The notes beneath the pieces are model-generated. The model saw only the letters and a program-made list of their open reading frames with translations, did not search any database and was not told the origin of the DNA. The position numbers were made by a program, and so were the translations under genes. A DNA stretch of 64,000 nt from RYN-230 sp963837335 (GTDB lineage Bacteria; Actinomycetota; Actinomycetes; Streptosporangiales; Streptosporangiaceae): NCBI GenBank assembly GCA_963837335.1, contig CAWINS010000057.1, forward strand, positions 1 through 64,000. The letters are read 5' to 3'. Shown one piece after another: positions 44,768 to 52,678 of this stretch (position 1 is its first letter; each line of letters starts with the position of its first letter).

Positions 44768-44816
44768 ACACCGCAGGCCCCCGCCCGGGATGAATCCGGG
44801 CGGGGGCCTGCGGTGT
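44768..44816 (-). terminator. Strong terminator hairpin after groEL
   Basis: A perfect 21-bp stem: the arm at 44768-44788 starts ACACCGCAGGCCCCC, the loop is GATGAAT, and the arm at 44796-44816 is its exact complement. It lies 28 bases beyond the groEL stop on the minus strand, with no U-tract. It ends the groES-groEL transcript. Confidence 0.85.
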
Positions 44817-44843
44817 TCGTTGCGGATCTTTTGTTCTCGGGTT

Positions 44844-46469
44844 TTAGTGCGCGTGGCCGTGCGAGTGACCGTGGCCACCCGCCGCTGCCTCGTCCTCTTC
44901 CTCGGGCTTGTCCGCCACCAGAGCCTCGGTGGTCAGGAGCATGGCCGCGATGGAAGCGGCGTTGAGCACCGCGGACCTGGTCACCTTGACCGGGTCGATG
45001 ACGCCCTGGGCCAGCAGGTCGCCGTACTCGCCGGTGGCCGCGTTGTAGCCCTGCCCATGGGGCATTTCCGCGATCTTGGCTACCACGACCATGCCCTCGG
45101 CGCCGGCGTTCTCGGCGATCCAGCGGGCCGGCGCGACGAGGGCGCTGCGCACCACTGCCACTCCGGTTGCCTCGTCGCCGGTCTTGCCCAGGTCGCCCAG
45201 GCTGGACGCGATGTGCACGAGGGCGCTGCCCCCACCGGGGACGATGCCTTCCTCGATCGCGGCCCGGGTCGCCGAGATAGCGTCCTCGAGGCGGTGCTTC
45301 TTCTCCTTGAGCTCCACCTCGGTGGCGGCACCGACCCGGAGGACGGCCACCCCGCCGGACAGCTTGGCCACCCGCTCCTGCAGCTTCTCCCGGTCCCAGT
45401 CGGAGTCGGTCGCCTCGATCTCCGCGCGGAGCTGGCGAACCCGCTCGCTGATGGCCTCGGCGTCGCCGGCCCCGTCGACGATCGTGGTGTCGTCCTTCGT
45501 CACCACGACGCGGCGGGCCTGGCCGAGGCTCTCGAGCCCGATGTTCTCCAGCTTGAGGCCGACTTCCTCGCTGACGACCTCGCCGCCGGTGAGGATGGCC
45601 ATGTCGGCCAGCATCGCCTTGCGGCGGTCACCGAAACCGGGCGCCTTGACCGCGACGACGTTCAGCAGGCCGCGAATCTTGTTCACGACCAGCGTGGAAA
45701 GGGCCTCACCGTCGACGTCCTCGGCAATGACCACGAACGGCTTCTTGGTCTGGGCGACCTTTTCCAGCAGCGGCAGGAAATCCGCCATCGAGGAGATCTT
45801 GCCCGCGTGCAGCAGGATGTACGCGTCGTCCGTAGCGGCTTCCATCCGCTCCGGGTCGGTCACGAAGTACGGGGAGATGTAGCCCTTGTCGAACTGCATT
45901 CCCTCGGTGAACTCGAGCTCGAGGCCCATGGTCGGCGATTCCTCGACGGTGATGACACCGTCCTTGCCCACCTTGCTGAACGCCTCGGCGATGAGCTCGC
46001 CGATCTTCGGGTCCTGCGCGGAGACCGTCGCCACGTTCGCGATCTCCTGCTGCTCCTCGACCTCGCGGGCCGACTCCAGCAGCAGGTCGGACACGGCGGC
46101 GGCGGCCGCGTCGATCCCCTTCTTCATGGACATGGGGTTGGCGCCCGCGGTGACGGAGCGGCGGCCCTCACGGACCATCGCCTGCGCCAGCACGGTCGCG
46201 GTCGTGGTGCCGTCGCCCGCCACGTCGTTGGTCTTGGTGGCTACTTCCTTGGCGAGCTGAGCACCGAGGTTCTCGTAGGGGTCCTCGAGGTCGATCTCAC
46301 GCGCGACGGTCACACCGTCGTTGGTGATGGTCGGAGCGCCCCACTTCTTGTCGATGACGACGTTGCGGCCCTTCGGACCCAGCGTCACCTTAACGGCGTC
46401 GGCGAGACGGTTGACGCCGCGCTCCAGCGCGCGCCGTGCCTCCTCGTCGAACTCCAGCATCTTGGCCAT
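44844..46469 (-). CDS. groEL: Chaperonin GroEL (GroEL1 type, His-rich tail)
   Basis: A 541-residue 60-kDa chaperonin that folds proteins in a double ring with GroES. It has VTLGPKGRNVVIDKKWGAP, NDVAGDGTTTATVLAQAMV (ATPase), GFGDRRKAMLADMAILTGG and EEGIVPGGGSALVHIA. The usual Gly-Gly-Met tail is replaced by GGHGHSHGHAH, the mark of the actinobacterial GroEL1 found next to groES. The ATG at 46469 has GAGG five bases upstream; a Met two codons earlier is in frame but less likely. It is in one operon with groES, separated by about 200 bases carrying two strong hairpins. Expression should be heat-inducible through the CIRCE element at 47076. Confidence 0.96.
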   Translation of the reverse strand: MAKMLEFDEEARRALERGVNRLADAVKVTLGPKGRNVVIDKKWGAPTITNDGVTVAREIDLEDPYENLGAQLAKEVATKTNDVAGDGTTTATVLAQAMVREGRRSVTAGANPMSMKKGIDAAAAAVSDLLLESAREVEEQQEIANVATVSAQDPKIGELIAEAFSKVGKDGVITVEESPTMGLELEFTEGMQFDKGYISPYFVTDPERMEAATDDAYILLHAGKISSMADFLPLLEKVAQTKKPFVVIAEDVDGEALSTLVVNKIRGLLNVVAVKAPGFGDRRKAMLADMAILTGGEVVSEEVGLKLENIGLESLGQARRVVVTKDDTTIVDGAGDAEAISERVRQLRAEIEATDSDWDREKLQERVAKLSGGVAVLRVGAATEVELKEKKHRLEDAISATRAAIEEGIVPGGGSALVHIASSLGDLGKTGDEATGVAVVRSALVAPARWIAENAGAEGMVVVAKIAEMPHGQGYNAATGEYGDLLAQGVIDPVKVTRSAVLNAASIAAMLLTTEALVADKPEEEDEAAAGGHGHSHGHAH

Positions 46470-46562
46470 GAGCACCTCAAAATTGCCTTGATAGGTCGTG
46501 CCCGGCGGCCGGGATGAACCCGGCCGGGGCCCGGTTTGGTCCTTGCGGACCTCTGGTTTTAC

Positions 46563-46644
46563 GGACTACCGCCCCGGACGCCAGACAAGCGCCGGGGCGG
46601 TGGTCCTAAGCGGTTCCCCGCCGCGGGCTGCGGGCCCGCGGCGG
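46563..46644 (-). promoter_or_regulatory. Two hairpins in the groES-groEL gap
   Basis: On the transcribed strand the first hairpin is an 11-bp perfect stem (46618-46628 with 46634-46644, CCGCCGCGGGC / GCCCGCGGCGG, 5-base loop). The second is a 15-bp stem with one wobble pair (46563-46577 with 46592-46606). They lie directly after the groES stop. They may cause partial termination or protect a processed groES message, setting the groES:groEL ratio. This is inference from structure. Confidence 0.5.
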
Positions 46645-46665
46645 CGCCGCCGGTTACTGCTCGAT

Positions 46666-46977
46666 CTACTTCTCGATGATGGCGAGCACGTCACGAGCGG
46701 AGAGCACCAGGTACTCCTCGCCGTGGTACTTCACCTCGGTGCCGCCGTACTTGCTGTACAGCACGACGTCACCGACCTTGACGTCCATCGGCACGCGCTT
46801 GGCGCCGGCGTCGTCGAACCGGCCGGGGCCCACAGCCAGGACTTCGCCCTCCTGGGGCTTCTCCTTGGCGGTGTCTGGAATCACGAGCCCGGACGCAGTG
46901 GTCTGCTCGGCCTCCAGAGTGCGGACCACGATCCGGTCTTCGAGTGGCTTGAGAACAACCTTGGTAGCGGTCGCCAC
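46666..46977 (-). CDS. groES: Co-chaperonin GroES
   Basis: A 103-residue co-chaperonin. It has KPLEDRIVVRTLEAEQTTAS, GLVIPDTAKEKPQEGEVLAV (mobile loop) and VGDVVLYSKYGGTEVKY, followed by YLVLSARDVLAIIEK. It caps GroEL rings. The start is the GTG at 46977, with the very strong GGAGGAGGAGG seven bases upstream; the open frame further upstream is leader. First gene of the chaperonin operon, controlled by the promoter and CIRCE at 47076-47137. Confidence 0.97.
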   Translation of the reverse strand: MATATKVVLKPLEDRIVVRTLEAEQTTASGLVIPDTAKEKPQEGEVLAVGPGRFDDAGAKRVPMDVKVGDVVLYSKYGGTEVKYHGEEYLVLSARDVLAIIEK

Positions 46978-47075
46978 GATCTGACCTCCTCCTCCGAAAA
47001 GGATGGGGAAACGACTATTAAGAGAGGAACGACCATGGCCAGCTGTCGTCGCGGGTGCCAGTCCAGCCTGTCGCA

Positions 47076-47102
47076 TTAGCACTCTACCCTAGAGAGTGCC
47101 AG
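47076..47102 (-). promoter_or_regulatory. CIRCE operator (HrcA site) upstream of groES
   Basis: TTAGCACTC, nine bases, GAGTGCCAG: the left arm matches the CIRCE consensus exactly and the right arm at seven of nine positions. It lies about 100 bases before the groES start, just after the predicted -10 element. HrcA repression relieved by heat shock is the expected control. Confidence 0.9.
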
Positions 47103-47108
47103 TCCCGA

Positions 47109-47137
47109 ACAGTAGTCCGGGCACGCCGCGCCGTCAA
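47109..47137 (-). promoter_or_regulatory. groES promoter (-35 TTGACG, -10 TACTGT)
   Basis: On the minus strand TTGACG (plus positions 47132-47137) is followed after 17 bases by TACTGT (47109-47114), a good vegetative-type promoter. The CIRCE element begins about seven bases downstream, at the expected transcription start. Confidence 0.65.
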
Positions 47138-47155
47138 ACGTCCGGCCGGTAAACC

Positions 47156-48193
47156 TCAGGCCAGGACGCTGGTCACCGGGAGCGCCGAATCGGCGCCGAC
47201 GTCCAGCGACGACGGTTTGGCGTCGCGGGCCACGAGTTCCGCCCCGAGGGCCGCGACCATGGCCCCATTGTCGGTGCACAGACCTGGCCGCGGCACCCGC
47301 AGCCGGATGCCGGCCGCCTCGCAGCGCTCCGCGGCCAGCGCGCGCAGCCGGGAGTTCGCCGCCACGCCACCCCCGATGACCAGGTGGTCCACGCCGTGGG
47401 CCCGGCAGGCCTGCACCGCCTTGCGGGTCAGCACGTCCGCTACCGCCTCCTGGAAGGAGGCCGCGACGTCCGCCACCGGGACACTGGCCCCGGCCGCGCG
47501 CCGCTCCTCCACCCAGCGGGCCACCGCGGTCTTGAGCCCGGAGAAGGAGAAGTCGAGGGTCTGGTCCCGGTACTTGGCCCGGGGGAAGGCGATCGCGGCG
47601 GGGTCACCCGAGCGGGCCTGCAGGTCGATCGGCGGGCCGCCGGGGAACGGCAGCCCGAGCACCCGGGCCACCTTGTCGTACGCCTCACCGGCGGCGTCGT
47701 CGATGGTGGCCCCGAGCGGCTGCACGTCGCCGGCGATGTCGCGGGCCAGCAGCAGCGAGGAGTGCCCGCCGGACACCAGCAGCGCGATGGCCGGCTCGGG
47801 CAGCGCGCCGTGCTCCAGCTGGTCCACGGCGATGTGCGCGGCCAGGTGGTTCACCGCGTACAGCGGCTTGCCCAGGGCCAGTGCGTAGGCCTTGGCCGCG
47901 CACACACCCACCAGCAGCGCGCCGGTCAGCCCGGGTCCGGCGGTCACCGCGATCGCGTCCACGTCGGCCAGCCTGACCCCGGCCGTGGCCAGCGCCCGGT
48001 CCACCGCCGGGACCATGGCCTCCAGGTGCGCGCGGCTGGCCACCTCGGGCACCACGCCGCCGAAGCGGGCGTGCTCCTCGACGCTGGAGGCCACGGAGTC
48101 GGCCAGCAGCTCGTGCCCGCGCACCAGCCCGGCGCCGGTCTCGTCGCAGGACGTCTCGATGCCCAGGACCAGGGGGGCGAGGGGGGACGTCAT
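47156..48193 (-). CDS. tsaD: tRNA threonylcarbamoyladenosine transferase TsaD
   Basis: A 345-residue TsaD/Kae1 protein. It has VLGIETSCDETGAGLV, the metal-binding SRAHLEAMVPAVD and NHLAAHIAVDQLE, SGGHSSLLLARDI, and the C-terminal VIGGGVAANSRLRAL. It works with TsaB and TsaE to attach threonylcarbamoyl to A37 of ANN-decoding tRNAs. The ATG at 48193 has a textbook AGGAGG six bases upstream. However, the frame is open without a stop back through RimI to 48781, so this is either an independent start inside a fused frame or the second half of a RimI-TsaD fusion. TsaB and TsaE are encoded upstream on the same strand. Confidence 0.93.
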   Translation of the reverse strand: MTSPLAPLVLGIETSCDETGAGLVRGHELLADSVASSVEEHARFGGVVPEVASRAHLEAMVPAVDRALATAGVRLADVDAIAVTAGPGLTGALLVGVCAAKAYALALGKPLYAVNHLAAHIAVDQLEHGALPEPAIALLVSGGHSSLLLARDIAGDVQPLGATIDDAAGEAYDKVARVLGLPFPGGPPIDLQARSGDPAAIAFPRAKYRDQTLDFSFSGLKTAVARWVEERRAAGASVPVADVAASFQEAVADVLTRKAVQACRAHGVDHLVIGGGVAANSRLRALAAERCEAAGIRLRVPRPGLCTDNGAMVAALGAELVARDAKPSSLDVGADSALPVTSVLA

Positions 48194-48781
48194 CGGGAGC
48201 CTCCTGCCGCCGGCCTGGTGTCGCCCCGTCTCGGGCCGGAGGTTCGCGGGCCCGAAGTTCTCGGGCCCGAGGATCTGATGCCGGAGAAGCCGAACCGCCG
48301 GGGCGCGGGGCAGGCTGAGCTGCATCACCAGGGCGTCGGTCCCGGACGGCTGGTAGTAGCCGCGCCGGACGCCGATCCCGGCGAAGCCGCGGCTGCGGTA
48401 CAGCCGCTGGGCGCGGTCGTTGTCCACCCGGACCTCGAGGAAGACCTCGGTGCAGCCCTGCCGGGCCGCCTCGGCGACCAGGCTGTCCAGCAGCATGGCC
48501 CCGATCCGCTGGCCCCAGCGGTCCTCCGCCACGGCCATCGTGAGCACGTCGGCCTGACTGCCGCCCGGGCTCAGCAGCCCCGCATAGCCGACCAGGCCAC
48601 CGGCGTCCTCGGCGACCAGGTAGTACCGCCCGCTGGCCTCCGCCCCCTCCAGCTCGGACGTCAGCATGGCTTCGGACCACGCCTCGTCCCCGAAGAGGGC
48701 CGCCTCCAGCCGCAGCACGGCGGGCAGGTCGGCGGGGGTCATGGGGCGGAGCGTGATGCCCGGCGTGGCGGCGGGTGGCAT
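48194..48781 (-). CDS. rimI: RimI-type protein alanine N-acetyltransferase, in frame with TsaD
   Basis: A GNAT acetyltransferase of about 150 residues. ITLRPMTPADLPAVLRLEAA leads into the acetyl-CoA loop VAEDRWGQRIGAMLLDSLVA, then EVFLEVRVDNDRAQRLYRSRGF and GIGVRRGYYQP. It acetylates the N-terminal Ala of ribosomal protein S18 or similar targets. After MQLSLPRAP a linker of about 40 residues with GPENFGPANLRPE-like repeats runs straight into TsaD with no stop codon. The linker DNA contains repeated CGGGCCCGA. In most actinobacteria rimI and tsaD are separate or overlapping, so a lost stop (mutation or sequence error) or a genuine fusion are both possible. Confidence 0.85.
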
Positions 48782-48817
48782 CGCGCGGGCGCCCCGGCGG
48801 GGCGGCGTCGTGGCGCG

Positions 48818-49520
48818 TCACGGGACCGTCACCCGCTTCGGCGGGCCGGGCACCCGGGCGTCGGGCCGGCGCAGGTAGATCGGCTCGGCCCCGGAGCCAG
48901 GCTCGCCCGCGGCGAGTTGCCGCGCCGCGATCCCGGCCAGGGTGCCCGCCGCCGGGTAGGACGGCTCGATGGGCTCGCCCAGGACGCCCGGGTAGAGGAG
49001 CGCGCCCGCGCCCGCGGTCAGGATGCCCGGGCTGCCTGCCGTCTTGCTCGGTCACTACCGTCTCGGCCACGTCGGCCGGGAAGCCGACCGCGGGACCGTC
49101 CAGGCGGCGGCCGTCGGCGTCGTAGCGGGCCCAGTACACCTCGCGCCGCCGGGCGTCGGTGGCCACGATGAACCTCTGGCCCGCGGCGGTGCCCGTGCGT
49201 GCGACGTCGGCGGCGACCACGTCGAGGGTGCACACCCCGTACACCGGCACGCCGAGGGCGCTGCCGAGCACCCGGGCGGTGACCAGTCCCGCGCGCAGCC
49301 CGGTGTACGGGCCAGGCCCGGTCCCGGTGGCCACGGCGGTGATATCCAGCCGGCCCGCGCCGGCCTCGGCCAGCACGGCATCGATGGAGGACGCCAGCAG
49401 CTCACCGTGGCGGCGCGCGTCAACCGTGGTGGTCTCGGCCAGCACGTGCGTCCCGTCATGCAGGGCTACCGTCACGGCTGGCGTCGCGGTGTCGAACGCG
49501 AGCACTAGCACGGGCGCCAA
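48818..49520 (-). CDS. tsaB: TsaB, t6A biosynthesis dimerisation subunit, frame broken near 49035
   Basis: An ASKHA-fold protein that partners TsaD in t6A synthesis. It has VLAFDTATPAVTVALHDG at the N-terminus, TGTGPGPYTGLRAGLVTARV and LGVPVYGVCTLDVVAAD. The frame fails after TVVTEQDGRQ. One base away the expected remainder appears (SPGILTAGAGALLYPGVLG ... EPIYLRRPDARVPGPPKRVT) and ends at 48818, just before RimI. The break is in GGCAGGCAGCCC, a slippage-prone stretch. Because TsaB is normally essential, a consensus error is more likely than true loss. Confidence 0.88.
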
Positions 49521-49553
49521 GCCTAGTTGACCAGCCCCAGTTGACCGGCCCTA

Positions 49554-49614
49554 GTTACTAACCGGCCCGGGGTGACGGGCCCTGATTTACCGGCCAGGCG
49601 AGCCGGTTAGTAAC
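49554..49614 (-). terminator. Hairpin terminator after the DUF-type membrane protein
   Basis: GTTACTAACCGGC (49554-49566) and GCCGGTTAGTAAC (49602-49614) form a perfect 13-bp stem around a 35-base loop that contains a smaller GGGCCC stem. It lies 28 bases past the stop at 49642. Just beyond it are two AGTTGACC(A/G)GCCC copies in tandem (49526-49552). Confidence 0.5.
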
Positions 49615-49641
49615 ACAGGGCCGCCAGGCAGGCCGCAGGGC

Positions 49642-50755
49642 TTACTTCAGCTGGGCCAGGACATCGCGGGCCGCGGCGACCGCCCCCGCCCGGAGCTGGG
49701 CCGCGGAGACCGCCCCGTAGCCGCCCCGGCCGCTGTTGCCCTGCAGGACCGCGGTGAGCACCACGTTGCGGTCGCGGACCACCACCGTCATCAGGTCCGT
49801 CTTGAGCCCGGGTGACCGCGTGATCTGCAGCGCAGAGAACGCCTTGGTGCCCAGCCCCGAGATCGCGGTGATGGTGGCCTTCGGCAGATGGGTGGCCTTG
49901 GGCGGGCTGGTCTTCTGCTGCAGCGCGGCGGTGTACCCGTCTATCGCCGCGAACGTGGCGCTGCCGTCGCCGCTGGCCAGGCCGTTCGGCGTATACGCCT
50001 GCACCTGGACGTTCAGCAGCCGGTAGAGCGGCCGGTGATCCAGCGTCCAGCTGCACAGGCTGGCCTCGCCGCCGTCCAGCGAGTTCGGCGAGGCGACGAC
50101 CCGCTTCCCCGGCAGGTACTGGCCAAGCGTGCTGGCGGTCACCGCGGTGCACGCGTTCGGGACGGTCTTGAACTCCCCGGGCAGGAACGTCGTGACCAGC
50201 GGGTTGGGCGCCGCATTCGGCTTGCTGCCCCCGCTGACCAGGAACCAGACTCCGGCGCCGACGAGCACGGCCACCGCGAGCACGCCGCCCCAGAGGTAGA
50301 TGGATCGGCGGTTCCGGCGGGCGCGGGCCGCGGCCTGGCGGCCCCGCGGGCGTACCGGGGGCGGGGGGAACTCCCCCGGCTCCTCGTCGTACCCGGCGGG
50401 CTCGGCGTAGGCTGGCCGCCGGCTCGTCATAGCCGACCGGGGCACCAGGCTCGTCGTACCCGGCCTGCCCGCCGTACCCGCCCGAGCCGCCGTAACCGGC
50501 CCGGGCGTGACCACCGGTTGCGCCGCGGCTGGCGGGGTCGTCGTACCCGGCGGGCGCGCCGCGACCGGAGTCCGGGCGGGCGGGGGCGTGCCGCTTCCCG
50601 CGGGTCGAGCCTTGCGCCCAGCGCGGATCGACCGCGAGCCCCGCCCAGGGCGGGAGCTCCTCGTCATCGTCTGGGTAACGGTCATCGTTCCATTGCCGGT
50701 CGTCGCGTGCGGACGGCCGACCAGAACGAGGGGGACGAGGCCCCTGCTGAGCCAC
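49642..50755 (-). CDS. Single-pass membrane protein with GYDEP-rich disordered N-terminus, frame broken near 50412
   Basis: The N-terminal part is read from the GTG at 50755, which has GGAGG six bases upstream. It is charged and Gly/Tyr/Pro-rich (DDDEELPPWAGLAVDP, then AGYGGSGGYGGQAGYDEP and repeats of GYDEP). After a one-base shift near 50412 the frame continues AYAEPAGYDEEPGEFPPPP. A basic stretch RQAAARARRNRRS leads to a transmembrane helix (IYLWGGVLAVAVLVGAGVWFLV) and an extracytoplasmic domain of about 190 residues with two cysteines (NACTAVTASTLGQYLPG, ASLCSWTLD). The fold resembles DUF3558-like surface domains by eye. Function unknown. It sits inside the t6A/cell-wall cluster. Confidence 0.7.
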
Positions 50756-50883
50756 GGCGCGCCTCCGGGAAAAGGGATCAGACCGTGCAGAACGGCGCGA
50801 GACGCATTACCGGACGGCAGCCGTTCACGCAACGGCTGAGCTCAGCAATGCGGGGACAGTCGGCAACTATATGGCTTTGGGTG

Positions 50884-51504
50884 TCATGGGTAGGGCACAA
50901 CGCGCGGATCCGCGGCGGATGCCCACCGCTCCCCGATACCGGCCAAAGTCACTAGCCGCATCTCCCCTGGCTCACCGGCCGGCGGCATCGTGATCGTGAC
51001 CTCCAGGCGGTCGGCCGCGAGCTCCTCGACCAGGCCCTCGCCCCACTCCACCACGGTCACGGAGTCCTCCAGCGATGCGTCCAGATCCAGGTCGTCCACT
51101 TCAGCGACGCTGCCCAGCCGGTAGGCGTCCACGTGGACCAGCCCCGGCCCGCCGCTCAGCGCCGGGTGCACCCGGGCGATGACGAACGTCGGGGAGGTCA
51201 CCGGCCCCCGGACGTCCAGGCCCTGGCCGATGCCCTGCACCAGGGTGGTCTTCCCGGCCCCGAGCGGCCCGGTGAGTACCACCAGGTCACCGGCCCGGAG
51301 CAGGGTAGCGATCCGCTGGCCCAGCGCCCGCATGTCCTCTCCGGTGGCCACCGGGATGCGGTCAGCCACCGGGATGCGGTCAGCCGGCCCGGTGGCGGAG
51401 TCGAGCCCAGACCCCACGCAGCAGCACCTGCCCTCTTCGTCTCGTACCCGGTCTCGCCCGCCGCGGTCTCCGGCCGGGTCTCCGGCCCGGTCCCGGGCCC
51501 GCAC
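50884..51504 (-). CDS. tsaE: tRNA threonylcarbamoyladenosine ATPase TsaE
   Basis: A P-loop ATPase that drives TsaB-TsaD turnover in t6A synthesis. It has the Walker A VVLTGPLGAGKTTLVQGIGQ, SPTFVIARVH, VHVDAYRLGSVAEVDDLDLD and VTVVEWGEGL (Walker B-like). The conserved protein begins near MRALGQRIATLL; the first about 50 residues (Arg/Gly/Asp-rich with two IPVADR copies) are unconserved, so the start may be a GTG near 51417 or later. It begins 17 bases after the alpha/beta hydrolase stop. Confidence 0.92.
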   Translation of the reverse strand: MRARDRAGDPAGDRGGRDRVRDEEGRCCCVGSGLDSATGPADRIPVADRIPVATGEDMRALGQRIATLLRAGDLVVLTGPLGAGKTTLVQGIGQGLDVRGPVTSPTFVIARVHPALSGGPGLVHVDAYRLGSVAEVDDLDLDASLEDSVTVVEWGEGLVEELAADRLEVTITMPPAGEPGEMRLVTLAGIGERWASAADPRVVPYP

Positions 51505-51520
51505 GGGCCCGGGAAGTGTC

Positions 51521-52630
51521 TCAGGCGGACCGTTCGCGTGCCGCCGAGCCTGCGTCCACCCGGGCGATCAGGCCGGCGATCGCCTCGTTGACCACGTCGG
51601 GAGCCTCCAGGATAAGGGCGTGGCCGGCGCCGGGTACCAAGACGAGTTCCGCACTGGGAATGGCCTCGGCCAGTTCCAGGCCCAGAGAGGGCGAGATGAG
51701 CCGGTCCTTGTCGCCGGTCAGCGTGACCACCGGGACCCGGCCCAGGGTGGCGAGCGTGCCGCGCATATCCACGCCGTACAGGACTTCGCCGAACGCCGCG
51801 ACCACCTCGATGGGGGTAGACCTGATCATCTGCTCCAGAAAGTCCACCACCGCGGGATGCACCTGCGAATTGCCGAAGCCGATGAAGCGGGTGCTGAGGA
51901 AGGACAGGTCGCCGGCCACCCGGCGGCCGCGCTCCACCAGCATGGCCCGGTAGCCGGTGGCGGCGCCCCGCAGCACCACCGGGAGCGCCCGGGTGAGCAC
52001 GGGCCTGATCGGCCCGGGCATCCAGGGGCTGCCCGCGGACAGGCCGTTGGCCGCGGAGGAGATGAGGGCCACCCCGGTGACCTTGGTCCCGAAGAGCTCG
52101 GGATGCTGGCCGGCCAGCGCCATGATCGTCATGCCGCCCATCGAGTGCCCGACCAGGATCACCGGCATGTCCCCGGGGGCGACCGCCTTGATGATCAGGT
52201 CCAGGTCGGCGCCGAGCCGGTCGATGCTGGCCACGCCCGCCGCGGATCGCCCGGACCGGCCGTGGTCCCGCTGGTCCCAGAACACGAGGCGGTGCTGGCC
52301 CAGGGCGGCCCGCTGGAAGTGCCAGCAGTCCTGGTTCAGCGTGTAGCCGTGGCAGAAGATGACGGTGTGCGGCTGGGGTGATGCGTCCAGCAGGGCCTGC
52401 TCTTCGGTGGGCGGTTCGTCGATCTCCACGTGCAGCGAGACCCCATCGTCGGCCAGCACGGTGAGCGGCTGGCCGCGTAGCTGGCCCAGTCCCTCCGGCG
52501 CCATGGTGCCGCGCAGGACCTGGGTCCGGCCGATCGCGATCCGCTCGGCCGCCACGACGGCTCCGGCTCCTGCCGCCACGGCTCCCGCCGCCAGCCCCGC
52601 TACTCCGGTGATCCGCCGCCAGGTCGCCAT
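51521..52630 (-). CDS. Alpha/beta-hydrolase with N-terminal membrane segment
   Basis: A 369-residue alpha/beta-fold hydrolase. An N-terminal hydrophobic segment (about residues 8-28, Ala/Gly/Val) could be a signal anchor. The oxyanion HGYTLNQDCWHFQ, WDQRDHGRSGRS, the nucleophile elbow ILVGHSMGGMTIMAL (Ser), TLTGDKDRLISPSL (acid) and GAGHALILEAP (His) form a complete triad. This gene stands between alr and tsaE in many actinomycetes, with unknown substrate. It is co-directional with alr (48 bases upstream) and tsaE. Confidence 0.9.
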   Translation of the reverse strand: MATWRRITGVAGLAAGAVAAGAGAVVAAERIAIGRTQVLRGTMAPEGLGQLRGQPLTVLADDGVSLHVEIDEPPTEEQALLDASPQPHTVIFCHGYTLNQDCWHFQRAALGQHRLVFWDQRDHGRSGRSAAGVASIDRLGADLDLIIKAVAPGDMPVILVGHSMGGMTIMALAGQHPELFGTKVTGVALISSAANGLSAGSPWMPGPIRPVLTRALPVVLRGAATGYRAMLVERGRRVAGDLSFLSTRFIGFGNSQVHPAVVDFLEQMIRSTPIEVVAAFGEVLYGVDMRGTLATLGRVPVVTLTGDKDRLISPSLGLELAEAIPSAELVLVPGAGHALILEAPDVVNEAIAGLIARVDAGSAARERSA

Positions 52631-52678
52631 CGCACCTCCCTGCCGCGCGCCCCGGCCCGGCGACCGGCCGGCGGCGCG

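Noticed and set aside
47685..48817. Continuation of the tsaB start frame across rimI and tsaD
   Set aside because: After the break near 49035 this frame is low-complexity Arg/Gly/Pro; the true TsaB end is in the neighbouring frame at 48818.
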